Positions 25,499 to 37,700 of a stretch of 64,000 bases of DNA are shown in pieces. This stretch comes from Ectocarpus siliculosus (Eukaryota; Sar; Phaeophyceae; Ectocarpales; Ectocarpaceae). Below the pieces are notes generated by a model. It was not told the DNA's origin. It worked only from the letters and a program-made list of their open reading frames with translations, and searched no databases. The DNA lies in the NCBI GenBank assembly GCA_000310025.1, contig FN649742.1, forward strand, positions 4,991,772-5,055,771. The letters are read 5' to 3'. Position numbers and translations under genes: made by a program. Each line of letters opens with the position of its first letter. Positions within the stretch are counted from its first letter, which is position 1.

Positions 25499-28400
25499 AC
25501 ATTTTGGGGGGACAAGCGTCCTCAAGTAGACCACGACAGCCGCGGAGGCAAAGGAGTCGCTCGTGCAGTGGCATCGCGCGGCGTGTAGGGTGATGGCGAT
25601 GATGACGAGACGTACATGCGTGCAATCCCAATGCAAAGTTTGCCTTTCGCCGCCCCGTGTTTCCTGGGCGTGCTGCGTGAGCGCGTGAGTTAGTTCGTTG
25701 GCATTTTGTTACGGCGCACTCCAGTGTACTTGAAGTATGATACTACTGTGTTGCTTTTGCTCGGGAAGGTGGCCTGGGAGGTTTGGTTTGTGCACCTACA
25801 AGGAGGCTGTTCCTCGTAATTTGGTGACGTGAACCCCGCCGAGAGGACCCGGCTTGCTTGTTTTCGAGGAAGGTGTGCGAGCGCGACCCTCCCCGTTGGC
25901 AACACACGAAAAAGGCGGAGGTGCCAGCCTCGCACAAGTAGTGGCGAGTCGGGGACTACTGTGGTCGCTTGTTTCGTGTGTCGCGCTTGGCACGTGTCCG
26001 GGGCTGGGGATTATGTCGTTCTCAAATTCGACGCAGATCGGGGTTGGGGTAGGGTACGGTGCAGCAAGACTGGCCCCTCTCTCCCAGCCGCCCTGTTAGG
26101 GCTGTAGATCCCCAGTTTGGTGTTGATTGCAGTTGATTGGAGACTGCTATGGGGGCTATGGGTTACAAAGTGGTTACGAATCAGACAACCGATCTGCGCG
26201 CACGTGGGCCGGCCCACGAGGCGGCAGGCTGTCTCTTGAGATTCACGAGCACCAAGCCTTCCTCAGACGCGCCCCTTCCGAGACCGGCCTAACCTTGACG
26301 GACCTCGATTTGTTTTCGAGTTTTAGGGGGTGGGAAGGAACAGAGGGAAGAGCCTGCTGTATCTGTTTCTTTCGTGTATCATGCATTCTATTGGGGGCGG
26401 TAAACGGGTGTTGCAGTGTATAGTTCGACAATCGACTTCGTGCTAATGTTTTTTGTGGATTTTTTCGCGCATCTCGGTAAGATTGAGCAGGAGTAGTGTA
26501 TTGCAGCAATGTAGCCCCGGGTGGTAATAGCTGCCGCAGTGAAACAGATTCAGACATTGCGGCGACGGAGGGGCAGCCAGGCTTTGTGTATACGGCGGCC
26601 TGCTTCGCAAGAGACAAAATCGAGTCCGATCTTCGGCAGCAAGGAAGGACGTAGAGAACCCCTTCGCTTCACGAACGGATGAAACACAGCACAAGGCCAT
26701 TGATTTGGTTAAATTGGTTTCCGGCCACATTCCCGGGTATGGTTGATTTTTGTGTCCTATGTCATCATAGGCTTATAATGCATGTTTTCTCCCTGCTACA
26801 CGGTGTTTTTTCCTATCTGAGCAATTTCTATGCCGTGGCTGGCGATAAGGCATTTTGGCCTCAAAGTGTCTCTGGCCGTGTCAAGCAGGGTACGCTGGAG
26901 AGCGTGTGAGAGGACGTTGTCCGGTAGCATCGACGCTTGAACCCTGGCCGAATACGTGCCCAGGTTTCACACGCGCAAACCGGTCAAGAGTTTTTTTCTT
27001 TTTTTTGTGGAGAACCCCCCCATACTGGTTGTATATTGTACTTCATTTTGGCTAGGTCGCCCTCTTTTTAAGGGCAACAAAGTGATCATTGAAACCCTTA
27101 CGCTAACTGGTACGCACGTACGCAGGCAGGGAGGCAGGAGGGCAACCAACCCGCCAGTTAGACAGCCGAAACTGCTGAGATTGGCACATACGTTTATTTG
27201 CGCGTTGTTTACAAGACACACAATCGGTGGCTGACGCCAGTTTTGATGACGATGTGTGTTCGTAGTATTGCAGAAACCACTTATTGACTCCGACCGTTGA
27301 ATTGTGCGAGGTTTTGCGTCTACCGTCGTCGTGCTGGTTGGTTGGTGTGTTGGTTGAAGCGGACCCCCTCGGTTACACCGCAAAGTTTATAGGGAAGCAT
27401 CCCGGTGGACGATATCGAAAGTTAAACTTGATGTGCCTCCGTTCGCAGTGTTCTCTCTTCCAGGTACCGGTGAATTGGGGAGTGCGCACATCACTAAATA
27501 GTGATGAACCACACCATCATACTTACAGATAGATGTACATTCGCTATTAACTGTACGGTTGAGTGAGGCATTAACGTGATCGTTTCTTTGACGCCATCCG
27601 GTGATACCACGTCATCAGCATGAACTGCACCGGAAATCAAAGGAGTAATACCGTATGTCACTGTGGTGCCCAATGCCACGTTGAAATAATAACCTGGGGT
27701 GTGCGGGGGTTCCCAGCGGGGCGTACATTATATCGAATCTCTTGCCGCTTCGAAACAGGCCTGATACCTCGGCGTGATCGCTTTATAAAGTCTAGAGCTG
27801 TCTCACCCACGCGTTCGCCAAACCTGCTCTCATGAATGTTCACCATGCGCGAATGAAGCGATGGAGGTACTTACGACTGAATAAGGTCATGCAATCTGTT
27901 GCGCCTTACGGCTGGGTCGAGGGATCGTGTGCGTACGTTGACGCTTAACGCGAGGTGCACACGTTGTTTCTTTTGTCTGTACACATGACGATCGAGTCTT
28001 ACGGGGATGCTGCTGGCGCCCCCAAGGAACTCGAAGTCTACAGGTACGTACCACTGTGATCTCCTTTGAACTTGTGTTGAAATCTGAATTAACATGATGA
28101 ATGGATGTTATCACCGCGTGGACTTCCCTTTGCCCTGCCCTACAGAAAAAAAATCGTCTCGTTACCCTAAACAATCCCGACTGCTTGAATTACGAAGAAA
28201 CTACGGACTAAACATATTGAGACAACGCATACCACGACAGGCCACACCCACCCCTTCTTGTCCGTACGCCCCCCCCCCCCCCCCCCCGGTGGAGGAAAAA
28301 AAGAGGGAAAAATTGGATTGCTTTGAATATTGGCTGGGAGATGGGTGTTGGGCAGGGCAAAAAGGGGGGTATGTTCCNNNNNNNNNNNNNNNNNNNNNNN

Positions 28401-28702
28401 NNNNNNNNNNNNNNNNNNNNNNNNNNNNNNNNNNNNNNNNNNNNNNNNNNNNNNNNNNNNNNNNNNNNNNNNNNNNNGCGCGGCAAGAATCTCGGGAGGA
28501 TAGTTTTTGGCAGCAGTTTTCAGAGGGAAGGACGCCCAAGCGGTTTTAAGGGCGCGGCCCCCCCCCCCCCCCCCCCGCTGTCGAAGACAACCACGGAAAC
28601 ATTGCACTCCTTACCACACTCGCTGCCACATGCTAGTTGTCCAGCGCAAAACCGTGGGTATGTCCCTCGTAATGGAACCAACAGCAACACAATTCCCCGG
28701 GA
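25499..28702. other. Convergent intergenic region with assembly gap
   Basis: This region lies between the stop of gltD and the stop of the channel gene and so contains both 3' untranslated regions. No conserved coding exon was recognised. It contains the 100-N gap at 28378-28477 and homopolymer C runs on both sides of it. Confidence 0.6.
28378..28477. other. Assembly gap, 100 N
   Basis: Exactly 100 N. A C run of about 18 lies upstream (28270-28287) and another downstream (about 28558-28576). The gap is about 225 bp beyond the channel stop codon, so the channel coding region is not interrupted. Confidence 0.95.
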
Positions 28703-31700
28703 CTACAAGTCAAGCCGCGGCGGTCGCGCCCTCTGTTCCCCGCCTGCCGTACTATTCTCCCCCGTCTCACCGCCACCGCCGTTGTAGCCGGAATCAATTA
28801 ACCGTGACTCGACTTCTATCCGATCAGAAGCAACAGAGCGCGATCCTGAGGCCGCTAATGAGATCGAGGATGAAATGCTACTTGGTGATAAGTTCGTCCT
28901 ACTAAACTCTATCCGCTCGGCACCATCTTTGTCGTGCCCCGCTGACTCTCTTCTCCCCTCCGCCCCCATTGCCCCGCTGGCACCTCTTTCCTTCTCCCCG
29001 TCTCGATCCCCTAGGCCTACTTGCAAACTTCTGCTGTTTCTGGCGCCTTTCGCTGAGGACGTTATAGACGATGGTGCTCCTTCGTCCCCATCCCCGTTGT
29101 CTTTCCTGGGTGTTCGAGTGCTGTTTCTGTGCCGGGAATTTCGTGACCGTTTCCCCGACGACGCCCGCACTTCCTCCGGCGCCCCGCTGACGGATTTACC
29201 AGCCCCATCCCCCCCACCCCTCCCTCCTCCCCCTTCTCTTGTCTCTTCTAACTTCGGCAGAGAACTTTTCTTGTGATCATTGACGGATTGTACGGACCAC
29301 TCGCCATCACCACCACTAGAAGTCACCCAGACGGATCTCTCCGCTGTGCTCCCTCCGACTGGCCTTGCCCTCTCCATCCTCTTCCCAATCGGACTGGGTA
29401 TCATGTCGTCCTGTCCCCCAATATCTCCTCGCCCCACCCCTGAGACACTTCCTCGGTCGCCGACGACGCCGCCTCTCCCTTCATTGATGCTCGTCATGTT
29501 GGATCCTGCAGGTTCAAGCTCTTGTGTGCGTTGTCGCTGCTCCTCAGTCGACCTCCTGTTGGGGAACAAGGCGTGCGGCAACGGTGCATTCTTATCCTTT
29601 GTTCTCTTCCGGGATTCGGTGGAATGCGAATGTAGAACAAAACGACTCTTTCCAGCAGCGGGTTTCTCGAATGCCAATGTACAACAAAACGACTCTCTCC
29701 AGCAGCGGGTTTCTCGGAAAGGTTTCGCTAGCGATCTGCATGTCAACCACCTGGACCCTACCACCTGGGACCCCAAAGCGCGTTATTGTCGCTTTTTCCA
29801 GCGTATGTTCACAGAGTCTGGATACAACATCACTCCCTGGTTGCCGGCCTCGCCAGGTGTAGGCACTCTAATTGACGCTGTTTCGCGATCCAACCTTTCT
29901 TTGAAGTCTCACCTAAATTCCAAGAAGCGGCGGAACGCCTTCTGGATAAATTCCGCGGCCAGTATGTGGTCAAGTGTGACAGTCCCTCCCGAAACTGGGT
30001 TGACCATGTAGTCGTGACTATTGATACCCGACGTCTTCTGCCATCCAGTGGCCAGCTGCAGAACATCAACGCAGGGGGCGGGAGTGGGGCCGGGAGGAGG
30101 AGAGGGTGTATATGCTGCAAAGCAGATGTGCCGCATTGCTTCTCAGGTGGGTTTATGCACAGACCCGAAGGCTTGTTGATGGGACGCACTGGGTCGTGGA
30201 CTGAAGTTGAGGTGCGATAGATTTTGTCTTGTCTACAAGAAACGCCTACTACAGTACACCACAACTACAAGATTCGACAAAGAGATTCACACGTACCGTA
30301 GCAAATTGACTCGCTGTCTGTCTGCGTAAACTCAATCAAAATCGAGCCCTGAAGTTCTGGTGTGGTGCTGTTGAAACACTTGCCTTCGCCTGGAAGTACT
30401 GTGGCAGGTCAATCGTAGCTCCCTTTTTCTCGGCCTCCAAGCGATGGACTTCCTCGGATAGCGCGAGAAGTACATCCTGCTCAAGGGGGGTGGGGGGGGC
30501 GGAGGCGGGGGGAACTTCTTGGTTAGCTATGCCTGTGTTGTGGTTGCATTTGTTGAACGAGATGCTCTCCGGGAAATCCTTGCGGGAAACCGCAGAGAGC
30601 GCAGGCGGCAGTCGTTGAAACCGCGGGCTAAACATACAAGGAGGACCGGTCGAGGAGTCAGAATTGCTCACAAGATACAACCAAAGACCAAACAGAGTTG
30701 CGACAACGGTACATCAACCTGAAACCACATCAACACTACTCTGTTGCCTACAAGAATAACTCGCCTTGAAGTGCACTTTGTTATCGTTGAAGATGCGCAG
30801 CTTGAGGCGTCTAATGTGGGCGCGCACTTCCCGGTCTGACGCCTGGTAGTCCTTGCCGAATCCCCACGGCGCGAACAAGGTTTGTAGGAAGTCGTGCAAG
30901 TCCTGTTGTATTGGTTTCAAATGCAGCAAGCGGACCGACGAACACGCCGTAGGCCGAGGTTAGCAATTATTGGACGGCATATATCTCCCCTCAATGTGCA
31001 AGCTGCTGCGTTGGTTCCATTTCTTACGACCCGTGTGTTGTACCCTGGACTTTCTATTGTATTTTACGGCAAGCTAGACAAGAGTGTGGGCTAAACGAAT
31101 CGGAAGTCGATGGGTGTCAACCGCTTGGAGATAGTTTCGGCTTCTCGCAGAGTTCAGTTCACGGAATGGACTCAAAACGCGCATGAGAGTCCATATTCTG
31201 GACAAGACTCGATATTTTATACCAAAACACCAAGCGCCGTAATATACCTGGACCGAGATCAAGCACGTGGCACGAGGGTCGAATTCCGCCCAATGGCTGG
31301 CGAAGCGCGCGAAGTCCTCTTGTTTGATGACGTCATGGTCGCTCGCGGAGGCCGCGTCGAAACCGTCGAGGATGACTCCGATGAACAGGTTCATGAAGAC
31401 GTACGTGATGGTGAGCGTGAAGCTGGAACGGATTGATGCGGTGGTTGCCACGAAGCGGCAGGGTAAGAGGGAATGGTATCGAGTGAGGCGTGAAAGGAGG
31501 CATGTCCTGGTAAGCGCGGCAGCCCCCCGTACATGCCAGAAAAACGCCTGGCGTCTTTCACCGAATCTCAGGCATACACACACACCCAAGACTGCACTTC
31601 ATTTATTTACTTCTGAACAGTAGTGAGCCGTAGTAGTTCGATGGGGAAGATGGACCCATGTTGGCGAGGGAGATTTCCCTGAGGTTCCATCAATCGCAGT

Positions 31701-34700
31701 GATGACCTTCACACACAAACAAACAGTTGGCGATGAGCAAGGTACGTCGGATAGGGTGGGGGGGCGTCTTCTTCTAAACACTGTACGCTTAAATTGGTGT
31801 GGTGTGCGAATGAGCACGTGGCCGCTTACCAAGATACTTACGCCTTGCGGGCAAGACATGCGGCACGATCAAACTCCCTACTACCAGCTATATTTGCTAA
31901 GAGTAGCGACAGCAATAGCATACCTGATCATGTAGGGGAAGATAGACCAGCTCCCGCAGCCGTTGAGCGGAGTGCAGTTGGCGTGGGACGTGAACCCGCA
32001 CATGTCCGGATCGTACACGGGGTTCGACACGCAGTCCTCTCGCTCGGCCACCATGTCGTACATGAATCCGTTCCAGTTCTCACCCGTACTGAACCGTAGC
32101 AGCAGCACCATCGACCCCCAGAAGGTCTGGAAGTTGGCCTGCTCATCCACCGCGCCCCTCAGTCCCACCTGTGGAGGCAAACAAGGTCGAGTTTCTTGTT
32201 CAGGGTGTTAGTCGGACGGGGGTACGTGATTTCACCAATGACACCCGGTTATCATCCCCCGAACCTTCATGAAATGATAGAAGAAAGCATGCCATGGTCT
32301 TCCGAAAGAGAACAGTTATTCCCGCACCATGCCACAAGAAGCATTGTGCTTCCATAGCGAAGAGAACAAATGCCCCCGCTCGCTTACCGTAGCAAACAGT
32401 TGCACGCCCATGACGGCGTAGATGAAGAACTGTAAGAACAAGAGAGCTCCGACGTTTCCGAGACTGGGCAACGTCAGCAGCAGGGTGTTGAACAGCTGGG
32501 CCATCGACTCCAGACCCCTCACGAGTCTCAGCACGCGTCCTATTCGGAACGTGCGGATGATGGTGGCGATGGAGCCGTAGCTCCGTCCGGTCATCCACAG
32601 CATCGCCAGGCCGAGGTTGGTGCCGATGACGATGAAGATGTCGAAGCGGTTCCACGGGTCGATGAAGTACGCCCGTCGGAATGCTAGGATCTGTCGGGGG
32701 CCATAGCATGGCGTATTGCCAAACGCCAACAAAGGAGTTTCAGGTGAGTGTTGCCGTTGAGTGCGACTGTACACGATATCGACGGTGCTAATTGCTGGTA
32801 GTCTTTTGCTCAACGCAGTACTGTACAATCTACGTACCTGTATAGATGACTAAATAGGCGTTTGAGAATGATGATAAATCAGATCTGGTAACTGCTCTGA
32901 CGGATCTCCGACACAATGAGACGTCAAGAATGACAATCCCACGCTAACGCCCTCCTGACTGAAACGAATGAGACGCTCCCCCAAGTCCATTACGGGTTTT
33001 CCCCTCACCTTGATTATTGCTTCAACAGTGAAGATGAAGGAGAAACTGTAGTTGGCTCCCTCGATGCACCTACAACGTATTTGGTGGCGTTTGTAGCGGC
33101 ACGACGGAGGTTAATAGAGGGAAGTGAGGATCACGCGTAGGGAGATTTGGGTTGAAAGGGCGCTGTGCCATTGTTGATGTGCGTCTTGACATGATCATGC
33201 TGTTCAGAGAAGATGTTCTCTTGTTTGTCTTCCTTCGTTGCGTCGAATATCTGGATCTCGATGCTTTGATTGCTGGCGTTTCCAACCTATGGTTGCATGT
33301 TGCCGGGTTGTGCTCCAATTTCTTTGACCCCCCATCAAAGTTACGTATCAAATTCCCCTAGGGGTGTACATGTTGTTATGCCAATATCTCTCGGCGCAGG
33401 TTGAAGCCGTTCCTAAGCATTCTTGACGCGACGTCACTCCAAGACCTGGTTATGATTCGCCTTACCTGGTGTACACGTTCCCCTGCCCGAAGAACTGCAT
33501 GGCCATGACGATGGTGTTGAGGACGATGCAAATCATGACGGACGCGTCGAACCACTTGTGGTGTGACACCTTGTAGCACCAGTTTCCCACAGGATCCCCG
33601 GGCAGAGTGACACGCTTCAATGGCCTCAGGCGGTGCGTCATGTGCTGCGTCTTGATCCAGGACTGTTGCTCCTCCGTGACGAGAACTCCGTCGCCTTCAG
33701 CTTTAGATTTCATCTTTGTTGCAGAGGGCATAGAGTACAGGAATCGGGAACGAGACGTGCGCGCGTGTTATGGATGAGGGGAGACCGGCGGAAAGAAGGG
33801 TATTGATAGAAACTTCTTGCTTACTTCTGCGGGAGTTTCTAGACGTTGCACTCTCGCCTGCAAGCTGTGTATGGACTGGTACGACTATTCCAATACTCTG
33901 GGTGTCTACAAAAGACACGACTGCTCAATAACTTTTCCGAGGGCTGCTGTAGCACCACACCTAGTGCAGCTGCAATATAGCTTTATAGATCAACGGGATT
34001 GTGTTCGGTCTAAGCTTCTAAAGAGAAGAGATACCATGTCGATTACGGTATTCTATTCAGAAAGCGTCGATACGTACTCTTTGGGCGGATATGTTGTCGT
34101 AGCCAGTAGGTCACCTTGTTGAAATTGTCAATGATGACACCGACGAAGAGATTCATGACGAGGTACGAGCCGATGAGCATGAACAGCATGAAGAACCAGA
34201 CTATCATCACGCGGTTGTCCCTGATTGGCTGCATGTCCACGTCGGTCGCATCTACGGCGGCGTACATGACCGACGTCCAGGCTTCCGTCGTGGAAATCTC
34301 GAAGAATGTGAGCAGGGCCTGAGCGACGTTGTCGAACTGCTGTGGAACCGTCTGGTCCCAATCCAGGCCGAGGCACTCGCACAACTGCATATGCGTGGCG
34401 ATGTGGTTGTGATGTTAGAGTTCGGTCGAGTGAACATTGTGTTTCCTTTCGTTTGGGATGCGATCAACATTCATACTTGTGGGGTATGTTGTGACTGGTT
34501 CAAAGGATGAAAGGACTGTGTGCTTGTCGCGTGTAGTACGAACGCGTGCTGTCGGATGGAGTACTCCTTTCGTGTCGATATTTATCAATCCTACTCGCGG
34601 TGGTAGTATGAATGCGTCGATCGTGGTGATCGTTCCTGGAGGAAAATTCACCACTTCAACGGTCTTGATAATCAAACAGAGAGTAGGGGCGCCGGGGGTA

Positions 34701-37700
34701 CATTTCCCCCATTTTACAGTAGTGTCGGTTGATGTTCGATTCTCCTAAACATTCATCCCCCCCCTTGTTTGCTAGCAAGCTTAGTGGGGCAGCCTATATG
34801 TGTTGGGAAACAACCATGAACGCACCTGGTAGCTGGTGGGAACGCTCGAAGCAGAAGACGGCCATTCCGTGCAACACCCGCCGGAGTCAGGCCAGCCCGC
34901 GTTAATACTCCCGCAGGCGCTCGCGGTAGTGAAGCCACCGGTGCCATTCATCGAGAACGCCGCGGAGACGTTGCTGAGAGGGCCGAACCACGACTGCTGG
35001 TCGGCCGACATAGCGTCCCACGAAGTCGGTTCTTGGATGAAAAGAGCGATGCTCTCGGGGAGAGCGTCGAACTCTTCCCCCTGGCAGGACATGAGAATGC
35101 CCTTGAAGTAGTTGACACCGAGGATAGCGAAGATGATGAAGAACATGAAACACACCGCCGCCACGTTTAGCACGTCGGGAATGGCCGCGAACAGGGCGTT
35201 CAGGACTATCTTGAGACCCGGTGCGCGGTTGATCATCCTGTTTTGGTGCGAGAATGGGATATTGGCGAGAGAAACAGTACGAGGAGCGGGGGGTGAGTTC
35301 GGTCACAAAATTCTCGAGGGGGCGTTACAGCTCTGTCTTGGATACTGCTGCTACTTACGGCGCTTTCTTCGCCTGCTCGCGAAAATACCGGAACACCGTT
35401 CAAGAGGTGGCGACAAAAGCCACACCTGTGGCTCTAGGTTGGGGTTCTATCTGCCTGCTGCTACAGTAAAGTACACCCCTGTTTATATAATCCTACTTGT
35501 TTATGCCTCTTCACCTCCATACAGTCATGTAAAAGTATGTGGTTCAGGCGATAAAGCCATGACACACTCGGGAATGCCGACAAACGATGAAGATACGATA
35601 CCTTAGTGGTCGAAGTGCCCGCAGCGTGCGCAGAGACCGCAGGCTCTCGAGATTCCCCGAATCGTTCGTGACCAGCTGGATCATTGAAATCACCACCACA
35701 ACGAAGTCAAGGATGTTCCACGCGCTCCGCAGGTATGCCTTCGGCATTAGCGCGAATCCGTGGGCGCAGATCTTGAGGGCCATCTCGATAAAAAACAGGG
35801 CCGTCATTACCCTCTCCACGCCTTTCAAGTACTTGGCAGTCGCGGACTCCGGGTCCCGCAGGGGGCTGTCCAGCGCCAGCGCCAGCGAGCTAACGGAAAT
35901 GAGGAGGAGGATGAAGCGGTCGAAGCCGGGGTTGTGCACCACCGCGGCACACCCCTGCCGCAGCTTGTTGTCCGGCCCGAGTACGAACAGCGCCTTCCCG
36001 GGGTCAAGGTCATCGGGAACCCTCAGCCCGAAGATGGCGCTACGGCATGCCTCGTACATGTCTGCCCCAAACCGCCTGCACGCCTGCCCCGCGCGAACCA
36101 CGAATCTCGGCCTTCCGCTGCCGACCTTGATTTCGTTCCCGTCGCCGCTACCTCTGCCGACGTTGGATGACATCGTGACTAGCTTACCCGCGGTCCCGTC
36201 ACCGCCTGCCTTGAAGCTCTGTTGATTGGCAAGCGTTTTTGTCAGAGACTTACTGGACCCCAGCTTCGGCCTTTGCGGGGAGGGAGGAGGTGAAACCGGG
36301 TTGTATGGCGCCACTCGTGGACTACCCGGGTGTTCGACAGGTGGCCCCGCGTTTTCGCCGTTGCCCGAACCGCCGCCGGCCTCCGCGTCAACGTCGTCCT
36401 TGTTGGTGAAGTTGGATAGAAGGATGGCCAGAAACAGGTTCATGACGATCATCATTCCCATGATGATGAGGCTCACGAAGTAGAAGACGCTTACCCAGCC
36501 CGTCGCTCGTCGGGCGTCGTACATCACCGTGTTCCAGTTCTCTCCGGAAAGGATCTGGGAGCGATTTGGTTACGGATTCCGACACAAACAGACGATTGGT
36601 TTGACGGGTGCCGTCGTTAGTTTTTTTTTCCCGAGAGATGGGACGATAGCAATTGTTAGACCTGACGCGAGCAGGGGGAAATGTGAGGGAGGCGCTGGGG
36701 GGCGTAGCCTATGGGGCACACTCTACATCAGCGTCTCCCCGCGAAACCTGATCCTTTCGAGAAGGTCGGCCTGTCAGGCGCACAAGAAACGCATCCGCGG
36801 ATTTAGATTTGGCGCTTTGTGTGTGGTTATTGAGACACAACTTCAGGTTAACCACAGCTTCAGGTTAACATTCCCTTCGATGGACCTCTGGTTATCTACG
36901 TGTTGTAAACGGTAGAACGGCGACTCGCCTCGAAAATCGTAGTGAAGGCGTTCATGAGAGTGTCGAAGTTTGATCTCGGCACTTCCGCGGTGTAGTATCC
37001 CGGCTCGCCTATTCCCACCACCTCGCCGACTTCGTTGAAGTGGAAGCGGTTGGCGAAAAACTGCAGGCCTACAAGGGCATAGATGTACATGAAGAGCACC
37101 AGCAGCATCCCAAAGTTGCCGATGTCTAGCAGCGTCTTTCCCAGCGTGTTGAGCAGCTCGCGCATGGAGTGCCACTCCCTGAGAAAGGGGGGATCATCAG
37201 TTACAAGTTGCCCACAGCAACGGACAAGGTCAAGGTCTTAGGGTTCCACGAATTGTTCTGGGCACCATGCTCCTCAGGCCAAGGGTTATCCCTCTTTAGT
37301 TGACATGAGTACCCTTTCAAGTCCCACCGTCAAGCGTCGCCAGAGAAAATGTGCACACCTGCTGTAACTGCAGTATCGGGAAGGGCGTCTTTGCCATGAA
37401 AGATTGTCCAGCAAATAAGACTTTAGAGAGACCTATGTATCCTTGTTTCTAGCTTCCGATGAGAAAAATTGCGTTTTTGCTGTTTCCGAAAACAAGCCAT
37501 GTAGCCGTTCCTGCAGCACCTGAAACCTACATGTCACCGCAGAAAAAAAAGTGTTCCGAAAATCTCGAAAGTTTTTTACTCAACTCATCGCGTGCATTTA
37601 TATTTATTTGCAGAGTATAATTTCCTCGTAACAGCAAATCAGTAACTCCAACAACCCTTCCCCGCCGATCTCGTCACCCCGGACTTCCCTAGCCGTCACG

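Noticed and set aside
28703-29776. Independent 357-codon minus-strand gene
   Set aside because: Its frame is open from a TTG, not an ATG, and an acceptor at 29751 joins it in correct phase to the channel, so it is the last channel exon.
28875-30011. Plus-strand ORFs of 133 and 243 codons
   Set aside because: Antisense to channel exon 19 and neighbouring introns. The minus-strand frame joins exon 18 in phase and carries on from the IQ-like motif, so the plus frames are taken as shadows.
35587-36225. 212-codon plus-strand ORF
   Set aside because: Antisense to channel exon 8, whose minus-strand reading gives IIS6, the II-III linker and III S1-S4.
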